Assembly (NCBI RefSeq): GCF_005280205.1
Contig: NZ_SUND01000010.1
Coordinates: 1-64,000, forward strand
Origin: Bacillus yapensis
Lineage (GTDB): Bacteria; Bacillota; Bacilli; Bacillales; Cytobacillaceae
Direction of reading: 5' to 3'
DNA length: 64,000 nucleotides
This document shows positions 9,064 to 17,948 of the stretch, piece after piece (the stretch's first letter is position 1; each line of letters opens with the position of its first letter). The notes beneath the pieces are model-generated. The model was not told the origin of the DNA. It did no database searches and saw only the letters and a program-made list of their open reading frames with translations. A program made the position numbers and the translations under genes.

Positions 9064-9388
9064 CTGAATAGCCTCCTAGCTACAATTAGCTGTTTTCTCT
9101 TTTTCATAGACGATATCAGGTTATAGAAAGTTTCAATTATTACTATTATAGACTAGGTGGAAATGAATGAAAACCTTCTTCCCTACAATTTGGAGATTGA
9201 AGAAATTCTATAAATCTTGTATGATAATAACGATCGGTATGCATCTAAAGAACCGTTTTTACAAGAACAACATATTATACATAAAGGGGTCAAGAGCTAA
9301 TAGCATAATAGTACATGAGTAGTTTAAAAAGAGAAGAAAATGGAAAAAATAGATTCTAAATGTTTATTCCATTAATGAGGGATCTTAA
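9064..9388. other. Intergenic region between divergent ypuA and ribT
   Basis: No gene was recognised. In B. subtilis this interval holds ppiB, sipS and the ribDEAH riboflavin biosynthesis genes; none is present here. An in-frame start for ribT with GAGGG 5-9 nt upstream is at the right edge. Confidence 0.6.
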
Positions 9389-9748
<360 letters not shown>

Positions 9749-9767
<19 letters not shown>

Positions 9768-10276
9768 CGTTTTAATTGGAGTGCATGATTACGTTCCGCA
9801 ATAACGTCACTGCGGTCTCTTAATGCATGACGGTGAACAAGCTCCTTGTTGCTGAGATCACTTTCCTGACACCAAACGACCTTCTTTTTTTCACTAGCTT
9901 TCTTGCAGAGTACAATTAGCTCCTGATCCTGTATAGGTAAGTTCATACTTGTGTAGGTCCGCCGACTTTGAATATGGGAGAGTCTGTCTTGTAAAAAAAC
10001 GAAAAACTCATTGGGTTCAAAACCGAAGTTAGCTAACTGAGTTCTTTGTTCTTGAAAGATGTTTAAGGCTTTACTTAAGGTACGGTGAGCTCCGCTAAAA
10101 TTTTCTCGTCTATGATGGTAGCAAGAAACAGCGAGCAAAATAAAGCCAACTAAAATAGAATTCTTATTGTTTTTATCAACTTGTTTCCAATACTCTTCTA
10201 GAATTTCATGGCACTCAAAATAATCACGATCACCATGAAAATGGATCAAGTATTCGATATATTTTTCTGGATACAT
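9749..10276 (-). CDS. ypuF: DUF309 protein YpuF
   Basis: A 175-residue DUF309 protein. The family motif FHGDRDYFECHEILEEYW is near the N-terminus (about residues 13-30), followed by helical ACYHHRRENFSGAH-type sequence. Function unknown. Start: the ATG with AAGGAGG (10283-10289) 6 nt upstream, not the one 27 nt further out. In B. subtilis ypuF also lies between ribT and scpA. A MITE-like element ends only 28 bp before this start codon, in the likely promoter or leader. Confidence 0.85.
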
Positions 10277-10304
10277 TCGCTGCCTCCTTGCCCTCTTTAT
10301 CATT

Positions 10305-10437
10305 GGCTGTTTTCGTAAAGATTGGTTTTTTCTCTATCGAAAAAAAATCGCTCATTTCTCCTTGATTTACGGCCAGTTATCATTAAAATAATCCCTTGAT
10401 TTTTTGCTCCAATAGCAACAAGTTTGAGAAAAGAGTC
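10305..10437 (+). mobile_element. MITE-like element, copy 2 (133 bp)
   Basis: Begins GGCTGTTTTCGTAAAGATTGG and ends GCAACAAGTTTGAGAAAAGAGTC, the shared termini of the family, with a shortened interior. Flanks TTATCATT (10297-10304) and TTTTCATT (10438-10445) agree at 7 of 8 bases and look like an aged target duplication. It sits just upstream of the ypuF ribosome binding site. Confidence 0.75.
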
Positions 10438-10479
10438 TTTTCATTCATTTTACCGCACATCGATGTCTTGGTCGACCAA

Positions 10480-10510
10480 AAGAAAATACCCAGAGAATGT
10501 CTGGGTATTT
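10480..10510 (-). terminator. Terminator of the YjcZ-type gene
   Basis: AAATACCCAGA (10484-10494) and TCTGGGTATTT (10500-10510) form an 11-bp stem. Read on the minus strand it is followed by TTTTCTTTTGG. It lies 53 bp past the small gene's stop codon. Confidence 0.75.
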
Positions 10511-10562
10511 CATAAGCATGATAACTTTTGCTATATTTGTTCGAGTTCTCCCGAATATTGTT

Positions 10563-10652
10563 CTAGAACCAAGAAGCACCGACAATAATTAAAAGAATGA
10601 ACAGTACTACGATTAGGGCAAAGCCTGAACCAAATCCATGACCTGCTGACAT
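10563..10652 (-). CDS. YjcZ-family small spore membrane protein (29 aa)
   Basis: A 29-residue frame with a short glycine-rich head (MSAGHGFGSGFA) and one hydrophobic helix (ALIVVLFILLIIVGASWF). This is the typical form of the YjcZ family of tiny sporulation proteins, which occur in several copies per Bacillus genome. AGGAGGT lies just upstream and a terminator follows. Function unknown; probably a single-pass membrane protein of the developing spore. Confidence 0.85.
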   Translation of the reverse strand: MSAGHGFGSGFALIVVLFILLIIVGASWF

Positions 10653-10796
10653 TTATATTACCTCCTACTTGATAATCTTTTTTAGTACAGTAACATCGTA
10701 TGTCATCATTTGACTTAATGTATAGGCAAATACCCTAATCTCAAAGGAGAGAAATTGGTATATGGTGGAAACGACATAGCAGAAATGAAATTTTTA

Positions 10797-10825
10797 TTGG
10801 ATATACCTTCTCAATCCTCTATACT
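10797..10825 (+). promoter_or_regulatory. Sigma-A promoter of scpAB
   Basis: TTGGAT (10797-10802), a 17-nt spacer and TATACT (10820-10825), 45 nt before the scpA start. Confidence 0.65.
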
Positions 10826-10869
10826 ATTAGTATGTTTGAATGAATTTATGAGAAGCTTTGGTGGAAAAT

Positions 10870-11613
10870 ATGATGCACTATAATGTGAAAATTGATGCTT
10901 TTGAGGGACCTTTGGATTTACTCCTTCATTTGATCAATCGTCTTGAAATTGATATTTACGATATCCCTGTTTCCGAAATTACGGAGCAGTATCTTTTCTA
11001 TATACATACAATGAAAGAGCTTGAGCTTGATGTGGCAAGTGAATTTTTAGTCATGGCCGCAACGTTGTTAGCGATTAAGAGTAAAATGTTACTGCCGAAG
11101 CATGAGGAATCTTTAGAAGATGATTTCGAGTTTGAGATCGAAGAAGACCCAAGGGACGAGTTAGTCGAAAGGTTAATTGAATATAGAAAGTATAAAGAAG
11201 CAGCTTCAGATTTGAAAAGCCTAGAGAGTGAGAGGGGCTTGATGTTTACCAAACCTCCAAGTGATCTAGCTGAATATGTGAGTGAAGAAAACACAGAAAG
11301 AAGAGATTTGGATGTGTCACTCTATGATATGCTTGGTGCTTTACAGAAGCTGTTAAGACGGAAGAAGCTACAAAGACCTCTGCCTACAAAGATTCAACGA
11401 CAAGAAATACCGATCGAGCAGAGAATGGAAGAGATCGTGAACGAGTTAAGAACTCATAAAGGTCGGAGAAGCTTCTTTGACCTATTTCCAGTTCCGGAAA
11501 AGGAACATATCGTCATTACATTCCTAGCGGTGTTGGAATTAATGAAACGAAGAGAAATCATTGTCGAGCAAGAAAGCAATTTTACGGAAATATTTGTGAT
11601 GGGGAAGGAGTAA
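10870..11613 (+). CDS. scpA: Segregation and condensation protein ScpA
   Basis: About 247 residues of the kleisin family. ScpA bridges the heads of the SMC dimer and with ScpB forms condensin, which organises and segregates the chromosome. The N-terminal signature [14 protein letters not shown] (residues 10-23) and the C-terminal winged helix (about 170-245) are intact; an acidic stretch lies near residue 85. The start is ambiguous among codons from 10858 to 10873; ATG 10870 is used because homologues start here. Followed after 5 nt by scpB. Confidence 0.93.
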   Translation: MMHYNVKIDAFEGPLDLLLHLINRLEIDIYDIPVSEITEQYLFYIHTMKELELDVASEFLVMAATLLAIKSKMLLPKHEESLEDDFEFEIEEDPRDELVERLIEYRKYKEAASDLKSLESERGLMFTKPPSDLAEYVSEENTERRDLDVSLYDMLGALQKLLRRKKLQRPLPTKIQRQEIPIEQRMEEIVNELRTHKGRRSFFDLFPVPEKEHIVITFLAVLELMKRREIIVEQESNFTEIFVMGKE

Positions 11614-11618
11614 CATTT

Positions 11619-12206
11619 TTGGAGATTGTTAATTGGAAAGGAATTGTGGAAAGTCTATTATTCGCAGCAGGTGATGAAGGCTTATCCATTAAACAGATTT
11701 CACAAGTTCTTGAAATCGAGGAGGCATATACACAGGAAATTCTCCTTCAACTGACTGAAGACTATGCAAATGACCTCAATCGAGGCATCACGATTGTTCA
11801 GTTTGCTGGAAGTTACCAGCTTGCCACGAAAAAAGAGAACTCAGCCTATTTAAAAAAGCTTGTAGATTCTCCGACAACGACTACATTGTCTCAGGCAGCA
11901 CTTGAAACGTTAGCGATTATTGCTTATAAACAGCCAATAACAAGAGCTGAAATTGAGGAAATTAGAGGTGTCAAAACAGAACGACCAATTCATACATTAG
12001 CAGCAAAAGTGCTTATTAAAGAGGTGGGGCGTGCTGAAGGGACCGGGAGAGCAATATTATACGGTACGACAAAGGAATTTCTTGATTATTTCGGCTTGAG
12101 AAGTATTAAAGAGCTTCCTCCTCTTCCGGAAAAGGTTGATGAAGACTATATTCAAGAAGAAGCTGATTTATTCTTTGAAAAGTTCCAAGAAACAATTGAT
12201 TCTTGA
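11619..12206 (+). CDS. scpB: Segregation and condensation protein ScpB
   Basis: A 195-residue protein with two winged-helix domains that dimerises and binds ScpA. Conserved [23 protein letters not shown] is at about residues 88-110 and GRAILYGTT at 141-149. TTG is the start, with GGGGAAGGAG (11601-11610) 8 nt upstream. Co-transcribed with scpA. The gene is followed by a MITE-like insertion. Confidence 0.94.
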   Translation: MEIVNWKGIVESLLFAAGDEGLSIKQISQVLEIEEAYTQEILLQLTEDYANDLNRGITIVQFAGSYQLATKKENSAYLKKLVDSPTTTTLSQAALETLAIIAYKQPITRAEIEEIRGVKTERPIHTLAAKVLIKEVGRAEGTGRAILYGTTKEFLDYFGLRSIKELPPLPEKVDEDYIQEEADLFFEKFQETIDS

Positions 12207-12299
12207 TTTTTCTGACACATTCAACTAAGAGTATGTTAGAATGAAAGTGAAAAATAAGGCAAAATAATCAATCTTTCATTCTAATTAAAGGCTGTTTTC

Positions 12300-12473
12300 G
12301 TAAAGATTGTTGTTAAAATCTTACTGCCGATTTTAACGTAGAAATAGCCATTTTGTGCATCGTAACGAGTTTGCGAGCTCTTTTCTCATTGATTTACGAC
12401 ATGTATCATTTTAAACAAAGTTAAATTCATTAGTTTATTTTTTCCAAAAGCAACAAAGTTTGAGAAAAGAGCC
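12300..12473 (+). mobile_element. MITE-like element, copy 3 (174 bp), perfect 8-bp target duplication
   Basis: Starts GGCTGTTTTCGTAAAGATTGTTG and ends AAAGCAACAAAGTTTGAGAAAAGAGCC reading inward as an imperfect inverted repeat. It is flanked on both sides by TAATTAAA (12292-12299 and 12474-12481), a perfect 8-bp duplication. The interior carries GTTAAAATC/GATTTTAAC, a 9-bp hairpin, and no reading frame. It ends 24 bp before the start codon of the next gene. Confidence 0.85.
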
Positions 12474-12497
12474 TAATTAAACTAAAGGAATGGTCAT

Positions 12498-12917
12498 ATG
12501 TTTATCAAGAGTTGTAGCGGGTATGAATTAGAGAAGGAAAAGCCAAATACGTCTGAAGACTTTTTTAATCGAAGCGAAGTTACCTTTCAAGAGGATGGGA
12601 GCGAGAAGACGCTTCAAGTCTTATATCTACGTTATTTTGATGAGGTGATGGGAGAGTTTACTCCATATCAGCAAGATCCTCTATTTCAGATTGGCGATCG
12701 TGCGGTTTCTTTTAAAGATATTGTAGCCATTGTATGCCTTATTAAAAATCCAGGATTCCGCCACAGAAAGCGGGTCTATTTTAATTCGAAACATGAATTT
12801 TCTTCCTTTTTTAAAGATGTTGATTATGAGAAAATCAAAACGATATTTGAAGGTTTAGTGCATCAAAATGGATATGAACTCCGTTCGCCGTTGGAGTTTA
12901 TCCAGCAACCGCAATAA
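12498..12917 (+). CDS. Unrecognised 139-residue cytoplasmic protein
   Basis: The sequence was not recognised. It has no signal peptide or membrane segment and mixes charged and aromatic residues, with a basic FRHRKRVYF patch near residue 90. AAAGGAATG before the ATG is a plausible ribosome binding site. Its place between scpB and ypuI has no B. subtilis counterpart known to me. A MITE-like insertion separates it from any older promoter, so its expression may have changed. Confidence 0.6.
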   Translation: MFIKSCSGYELEKEKPNTSEDFFNRSEVTFQEDGSEKTLQVLYLRYFDEVMGEFTPYQQDPLFQIGDRAVSFKDIVAIVCLIKNPGFRHRKRVYFNSKHEFSSFFKDVDYEKIKTIFEGLVHQNGYELRSPLEFIQQPQ

Positions 12918-12955
12918 TATTTAAATGCTTAATTATATTCATAGGGGTGTATGAA

Positions 12956-13444
12956 TTGGCTAATACCATGGTTAAATCACAAATTGAGGATGTTAAGAAA
13001 TTCCTTGAAACGACAGTATGTACTTTTGAGGATTTTCTTAATGATACAACTTTGGCATCTATGCTTACAGAAGAGCAAGGTGACGAGAGCTATTATAAGA
13101 CCATTTTATCAAATGTTCGCAAGCTATTAGTCTACTGTGAAGAAGGGTTAGACGCTTGTACGATCATCCTTCAATCAGAATCATTCCCTAAAGGAGCAGC
13201 AGAGAAAACTCTTTACCGCATTTATCATCAGTGTGTAGAGGAATTTTTTCAGCCAAAGAGCGATGCGTGGTTTGAGGATAGCCGTGCAGCTTATACAGGT
13301 AGAAATTCAATTAAGTTCCAAGAGACAGTACCTGCTAGTGTAAAAGAGCTGTTAAAAGGGCTTGAGGGTAGTTTCCAAAGTATTCGTGAAGAGCTTGAGT
13401 ATTATGAAACTGATTATCGTACCAAAATGATACAATCCAAATAA
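12956..13444 (+). CDS. ypuI: DUF3907 protein YpuI
   Basis: A 162-residue soluble, helical protein resembling B. subtilis YpuI, which also lies downstream of scpB. The TTG at 12956 is chosen: AGGGGTG (12943-12949) is 6 nt upstream and the product begins MANTMVKSQ as in homologues; the longer frame begins inside that site. Function unknown. A terminator follows. Confidence 0.8.
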   Translation: MANTMVKSQIEDVKKFLETTVCTFEDFLNDTTLASMLTEEQGDESYYKTILSNVRKLLVYCEEGLDACTIILQSESFPKGAAEKTLYRIYHQCVEEFFQPKSDAWFEDSRAAYTGRNSIKFQETVPASVKELLKGLEGSFQSIREELEYYETDYRTKMIQSK

Positions 13445-13451
13445 AACGTAG

Positions 13452-13484
13452 AAGAGTCCTGTTAAAGAGCAGGGCTCTTTTTTT
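13452..13484 (+). terminator. ypuI terminator
   Basis: AAGAGTCCTG pairs with CAGGGCTCTT (one G-U pair), followed by eight T. Confidence 0.85.
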
Positions 13485-13590
13485 GCACACACAAATAACC
13501 AATTCATACCATATATGATGAAAGACTATGCAGGCTTTTTTCTTAAGCATCCAAAAAGAAGAAAAATCGCAAATGGAATGAGGGTGAAGA

Positions 13591-14487
13591 ATGGGCAAGT
13601 TTGAGGACTATGTTCAAGAGGTTATGGGTTGGAATGAAGAATGGCAGAAGTTTCTCCAATCAGAACAGGTAGACAGAGATGATGACATTTGGAAGAAGCT
13701 TGACGGACTGACAGATGTCTTAGAAACCGTGCAACAACCAGGGAGTTTGAATGAACAACAGTTGCGTGGCCTCCAATCACAAGTAGAAGAGCTTCACCAT
13801 AATATGGAGGATTATTTTATTAAGCGACAGGAAATTGGAACGATCTTTATGAGAGATCCCTTCGTTGAAATAGGAAAGCATACGTTGCCGCCGTTGCCAT
13901 ATGCATACGATGCGCTGGAGCCTGTGATTTCAGAAGAAATCATGATATTGCACCATACGAAGCATCATCAATCATATGTGGACGGCCTGAATAAGGCGGA
14001 AAAAAACTTAGCAGATGCACGAAAATCGGGTGATTTCTCTCTCGTAAAACATTGGTCTAGAGAGCTGGCTTTTCATGGCTCTGGCCATTACCTTCACACA
14101 ATCTTCTGGAATAATATGAGCCCGAATGGAGGCGGAACACCTTCTGGCAAGCTTTTAAAAGAAATAGAGAAATATTTTGGTAGCTTTGATGCCTTTAAAA
14201 AGCATTTTACAGAAGCGGCAAAAGCAGTAGAAGGCGTTGGCTGGGCCGTTTTAGTTTGGTCCCCGCGTTCTCGTCGTTTAGAAATTCTTCAATCAGAACG
14301 CCACATGATATTAACGCAATGGGATACAATTCCTTTATTAGTCTTAGATGTATGGGAGCATGCCTATTATTTGCAATACAAAAATGAGCGTGGTCCATAT
14401 GTAGATAATTGGTGGAATATTGTTAATTGGAATGACGTAGAGCAAAGATTCCTAAAGGCAAAACAATTAACTTGGAAGCCGTACTAA
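13591..14487 (+). CDS. sodF: Superoxide dismutase (Fe/Mn family) with N-terminal extension
   Basis: A 298-residue protein. Residues 1-90 form an acidic, helical extension of unknown role; 95-298 are an Fe/Mn superoxide dismutase that converts superoxide to oxygen and peroxide. Metal ligands by alignment are H121 (LHHTKHH), H169 (YLHTIFW), D253 and H257 (LDVWEHAYY). Gly165 is four residues before H169, where Fe enzymes have Gln, and H238 (SERHMI) occupies the site usually held by Gln in Mn enzymes, a pattern seen in archaeal-type enzymes. Metal choice is therefore open. B. subtilis SodF has a similar extension. Monocistronic. Confidence 0.88.
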   Translation: MGKFEDYVQEVMGWNEEWQKFLQSEQVDRDDDIWKKLDGLTDVLETVQQPGSLNEQQLRGLQSQVEELHHNMEDYFIKRQEIGTIFMRDPFVEIGKHTLPPLPYAYDALEPVISEEIMILHHTKHHQSYVDGLNKAEKNLADARKSGDFSLVKHWSRELAFHGSGHYLHTIFWNNMSPNGGGTPSGKLLKEIEKYFGSFDAFKKHFTEAAKAVEGVGWAVLVWSPRSRRLEILQSERHMILTQWDTIPLLVLDVWEHAYYLQYKNERGPYVDNWWNIVNWNDVEQRFLKAKQLTWKPY

Positions 14488-14500
14488 TTAATTTTTACAG

Positions 14501-14542
14501 GAAGGTGAGTTTAGGAAATTCTTCTAAACTCACTTTCTTTTT
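14501..14542 (+). terminator. sodF terminator
   Basis: A 14-bp stem (14501-14514, 14524-14537, one G-U pair) is followed by a T-rich run. Confidence 0.85.
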
Positions 14543-14587
14543 TCTGTGAAAACAGCTTCCAGTTTTGAGAAAAGAACGTTGTTTTTG

Positions 14588-14615
14588 TCATATCATGCCT
14601 TGTCCCGCATAAACT
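14588..14615 (+). promoter_or_regulatory. Candidate sigma-E promoter of dacB
   Basis: TCATATC (14588-14594) and CATAAACT (14608-14615) match the sigma-E consensus (KMATATT, CATACAMT) at 6 of 7 and 7 of 8 positions, with a 13-nt spacer. dacB is a mother-cell sigma-E gene in B. subtilis. Confidence 0.65.
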
Positions 14616-14646
14616 TGTACAAACAAAACAGTGCGAGGTAATCAGA

Positions 14647-15801
14647 ATGAAAAAACAGTGGAAGCTAATTATTTTCTACATAAGCCTTACTCTTCTTATA
14701 ACGAATCTTCCACAGAAGGCAAAAGCCTCTGTTTCGGTTTCAGTGAGTGCTCGAAATGCCATTTTAATGGAGCAGGATTCGGGAAGAGTCTTATTTGAAA
14801 AAGGTGCCCATGAAAAGAGGAAGATTGCTAGTATCACAAAGATTATGACGGCTATCTTAGCCATTGAATCAGGCAAGCTTGACGAGATGGTGACGGTCAG
14901 TGATCGGGCGGAAGGAACAGAAGGGTCTTCCTTGTATTTAAAAAAAGGTGAGAAGATTAAACTAGAGGACCTAGTGTATGGGCTTATGCTGAGATCTGGG
15001 AACGATGCTGCTGTTGCCATCGCGGAGCATGTAGGGGGAAGCTTGGAGGGATTTGTTTTCTTAATGAATCAAAAAGCTGAAGAAATTGGAATGACGAACA
15101 GTCATTTTGCGAATCCACATGGGCTTGACGATTCAGATGACCATTACTCAACCGCTTATGATATGGCACTCTTAACGAGGTATGCAATGGAAAACGATAC
15201 ATACAGAACAATTTCTGGTACGAAGGAGCATCATGCTCCGAATCCAACCGAAAATTGGGAAAGAGAGTGGAAAAATAAAAACAAGCTCTTAACAAGACTC
15301 TATAAATATAGTACTGGTGGGAAAACAGGCTACACGAAGCTTGCGAAAAGAACTTTAGTTAGTACAGCTTCGAAAGGCGATATGAATTTAATAGCGGTCA
15401 CACTTAATGCATCAGACGATTGGAATGATCACATTTCTATGTTTGAGTCGGCCTTCAAAAATTACGATATCGTCCAAATCATAAAGTCTGGGAATCTCAA
15501 AAAAATTAACAACGACTTTTATAAACAAAAGATTTATATAAAAAATGAATATACGTATCCTGTTACTGAAGACGAAAAGGATAAATTCCAAATTGACATT
15601 CAACTAGTCAATCCAAAGGAAGAATGGGAAGACAGTAGGAACGCTCCAGATGTGGTTGGTAAAGCCGTTGTTCGATTTGAAGATCAACCGATAAAAGAGA
15701 TTCCTATTTATTATCGGCATGAGAAAGACGAAGATTCTTCATGGTTCAAGCAAATAAAAGACTTGTTTGCTGCTTTAACTGGTGTGAATACAAATGGTTA
15801 A
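14647..15801 (+). CDS. dacB: Sporulation D-alanyl-D-alanine carboxypeptidase DacB (PBP5*)
   Basis: A 384-residue S11 carboxypeptidase with a signal peptide (about 1-27). It trims stem peptides in spore cortex peptidoglycan and so controls cross-linking. Motifs: S62-x-x-K65, S117-G-N119, K226-T-G228. It is the size of B. subtilis DacB. It overlaps spmA by 8 nt in the dacB-spmA-spmB operon, whose products together set core dehydration and heat resistance. A sigma-E promoter is visible upstream. Confidence 0.95.
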   Translation: MKKQWKLIIFYISLTLLITNLPQKAKASVSVSVSARNAILMEQDSGRVLFEKGAHEKRKIASITKIMTAILAIESGKLDEMVTVSDRAEGTEGSSLYLKKGEKIKLEDLVYGLMLRSGNDAAVAIAEHVGGSLEGFVFLMNQKAEEIGMTNSHFANPHGLDDSDDHYSTAYDMALLTRYAMENDTYRTISGTKEHHAPNPTENWEREWKNKNKLLTRLYKYSTGGKTGYTKLAKRTLVSTASKGDMNLIAVTLNASDDWNDHISMFESAFKNYDIVQIIKSGNLKKINNDFYKQKIYIKNEYTYPVTEDEKDKFQIDIQLVNPKEEWEDSRNAPDVVGKAVVRFEDQPIKEIPIYYRHEKDEDSSWFKQIKDLFAALTGVNTNG

Positions 15802-16387
15802 TTTAATCTGGGTTTTTATGTTTGTGATCGGAATTGTCTTTGCAATGTTCAATGGCACGATCGGAGCGGTTAATGAAGCTATTTTTACAGGTGCGAAAGA
15901 AGCTGTAACTTTATGTATTGGTTTAATCAGTATTCTAGTTTTTTGGCTTGGGATGATGAAAATTGCAGAGAACGCAGGCATGCTGAAAATATTGGCAAAA
16001 TTATTTGAGCCGATTGTAAAAAGGTTATTTCCTGAAATCCCAAATGAGCATCCAGCTATGGGGTATGTGCTCTCGAATATGATCGCAAATATGTTTGGTC
16101 TTGGAAACGCAGCGACCCCGTTGGGAATTAAAGCGATGGAGGAAATGAAAAAATTGAACAATGGCTCCAATGAGGCAAGTCGTTCCATGATCACGTTTCT
16201 TGCCATTAATACGTCCAGTCTTACATTAATACCGACAACGGTGATTGCGATTCGGATGAATTATAATTCGGCCAATCCGACCGATATTGTAGGAACGACT
16301 TTACTTGCCACGATGTGCTCGACAATAGGAGCAATTATTATTGACCGTTACTTTCATTATCGAAGAAGCCGAAAAAAGGATGAATGA
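15794..16387 (+). CDS. spmA: Spore maturation protein SpmA
   Basis: A 197-residue integral membrane protein of the nucleoside-recognition (Gate) domain family, with conserved GNAATPLGIKAMEEM (about 108-122) and an N-terminal membrane segment. SpmA and SpmB act together in core dehydration. Overlaps the end of dacB, three bases before spmB. Confidence 0.94.
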   Translation: MVNLIWVFMFVIGIVFAMFNGTIGAVNEAIFTGAKEAVTLCIGLISILVFWLGMMKIAENAGMLKILAKLFEPIVKRLFPEIPNEHPAMGYVLSNMIANMFGLGNAATPLGIKAMEEMKKLNNGSNEASRSMITFLAINTSSLTLIPTTVIAIRMNYNSANPTDIVGTTLLATMCSTIGAIIIDRYFHYRRSRKKDE

Positions 16388-16390
16388 TAA

Positions 16391-16924
16391 ATGGGTATCG
16401 TTTCTGTAATTTCTATGTGGTTTATACCGGTTTTAATTGGATTCATATTAATCTATGGCACGTTTAAAAGAATTCCTACATACGAAAGCTTTACCGAAGG
16501 GGGAAAGGAAGGCATTAAAATTGCGGTATCCATTATCCCTTTTCTTGTAGGGATGTTAGTTGCCATTTCCGTTTTTCGTGCATCGGGAGCGCTTGATTTT
16601 TTGATGGGATTCATTCGACCTGTTCTTGAAGCTATTGGTGTGCCAGCAGAAATCGCACCTCTAGCTTTTATCAGACCTATTTCGGGTACAGCTGCCCTTG
16701 GTTTGACAAGTGATCTAATGGCTACGCATGGACCAGATTCTTTTATTGGAAGGCTTGCAGCGACGATTCAAGGTAGTACAGATACGACCTTCTATGTATT
16801 GACTGTTTATTTTGGAGCAGTTGGAATCAAAAAAATGGGTGATGCCTTAAAAGTTGGCCTATTAGCTGACCTGGTGGGAATCTCCGCTGCAATTATTGTA
16901 GTAACGTTGGTGTTTGGAAAATGA
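16391..16924 (+). CDS. spmB: Spore maturation protein SpmB
   Basis: A 177-residue membrane protein of the same Gate-domain family, partner of SpmA. FIRPISGTAALGLTSDLMATHGPDS and STDTTFYVL motifs are present (about 95-140). Last gene of the dacB operon; a terminator follows. Confidence 0.94.
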   Translation: MGIVSVISMWFIPVLIGFILIYGTFKRIPTYESFTEGGKEGIKIAVSIIPFLVGMLVAISVFRASGALDFLMGFIRPVLEAIGVPAEIAPLAFIRPISGTAALGLTSDLMATHGPDSFIGRLAATIQGSTDTTFYVLTVYFGAVGIKKMGDALKVGLLADLVGISAAIIVVTLVFGK

Positions 16925-16934
16925 ATGAAGTAAG

Positions 16935-16968
16935 AAGATATCCGTTGATGCGATATCTTTTTCTTTTG
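16935..16968 (+). terminator. spmB terminator
   Basis: AAGATATC and GATATCTT form an 8-bp stem followed by TTTTCTTTT. Confidence 0.7.
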
Positions 16969-16974
16969 CACTTA

Positions 16975-17038
16975 TTGACGGTCAACACTTTGAAAATGAC
17001 ATGACTTATGTCATAATTCAGTAGGAAAGTATTATACT
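16975..17038 (+). promoter_or_regulatory. rluB promoter region with two palindromes
   Basis: A TATACT -10 box lies at 17033-17038. Upstream are TTGAC-G-GTCAA (16975-16985) and ATGACAT-gactt-ATGTCAT (16996-17014, perfect 7-bp arms), the latter over the expected -35 region. The larger palindrome has the form of a repressor operator. No regulator is named. Confidence 0.5.
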
Positions 17039-17064
17039 GACACGAACTTACTGAGGTGACATAA

Positions 17065-17793
17065 ATGGAAAGATTGCAAAAAGTGATTGCTCATGCCGGC
17101 TTCGCTTCTCGAAGAAAGGCAGAACAGCTCATTATAGATGGACAGGTTAAAGTAAACGGCAAAGTGGTAAAGGAACTAGGGTTAAAGGTTTCACCAACAG
17201 ATCGAGTAGAAGTAAACGGAATCCCTGTTGAAAAAGAGGAACCGATTTATTTTCTATTTTATAAACCGCGTGGTGTTATCTCTAGTGTAATGGATGATAA
17301 GGGTCGAAAGGTTGTTACCGATTTCTTACCTGAATTAAAGCAAAGAGTTTATCCTGTTGGACGTTTGGATTATGATACGTCAGGCTTGATTTTACTAACG
17401 AATGACGGAGAATTTGCGAACCTTTTAATGCATCCAAAAAATGAGATTCAAAAGGTATACGTAGCTAAAATAAAAGGAATTCCATCAAGGGAAAAAATTA
17501 GAGGTCTAGAACGAGGCGTTCAGTTAGAGGATGGAAAAACTGCACCTGCTAAAGCGAAAGTCATTAGCATTGATAAGAAGAAGCAAACAGCGATTATTGA
17601 ATTAGCCATTCATGAAGGAAGAAATCGACAAGTTCGTAGAATGTTTGAGGCAATTGGACATCCAGTCATGAAGTTGAAGAGGGAAAGCTATGGTTTTCTA
17701 ACGTTAAAAGGGCTCAATGTAGGGGATATGCGAGAACTGACGCCTCATGAAGTGAAGCAGCTTCGTGCTTTAGCAACTACGAAACCAAAATGA
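17065..17793 (+). CDS. rluB: 23S rRNA pseudouridine synthase RluB
   Basis: A 242-residue RsuA/RluB-family enzyme. An S4 RNA-binding domain (about 1-60, RLQKVIAHAGFASRRKAEQLI) precedes the catalytic domain, where GRLDYDTSGLILLTNDG (about 97-113) carries the catalytic aspartate. It isomerises a uridine in 23S rRNA helix 89 by family knowledge. It lies between spmB and resA as in B. subtilis (ypuL). Confidence 0.93.
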   Translation: MERLQKVIAHAGFASRRKAEQLIIDGQVKVNGKVVKELGLKVSPTDRVEVNGIPVEKEEPIYFLFYKPRGVISSVMDDKGRKVVTDFLPELKQRVYPVGRLDYDTSGLILLTNDGEFANLLMHPKNEIQKVYVAKIKGIPSREKIRGLERGVQLEDGKTAPAKAKVISIDKKKQTAIIELAIHEGRNRQVRRMFEAIGHPVMKLKRESYGFLTLKGLNVGDMRELTPHEVKQLRALATTKPK

Positions 17794-17890
17794 TAAGTAG
17801 TTGATTTGTGAATCAATTCACGAAATTACGAAAAATTCATAGAAGTGTCACAGATAATAGGAAAGATAACAATGTGTACATGTTGAAAAA

Positions 17891-17899
17891 TGATATAAT
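17891..17899 (+). promoter_or_regulatory. Extended -10 promoter before resA
   Basis: TGATATAAT is a perfect extended -10 element 50 nt before the resA start, with no convincing -35 box. Promoters of this type usually need an activator; in B. subtilis resA is controlled by ResD and PhoP. Confidence 0.55.
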
Positions 17900-17948
17900 G
17901 GTGTTAACTTACGTTCATTTTTAGGCAAATCGGAGGGAGTTTTTACAT

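Noticed and set aside
14553-14577. A further MITE-like remnant (GAAAACAGC ... TTTGAGAAAAGAAC)
   Set aside because: The two ends face the wrong way relative to each other and there is no target duplication, so the likeness may be chance.
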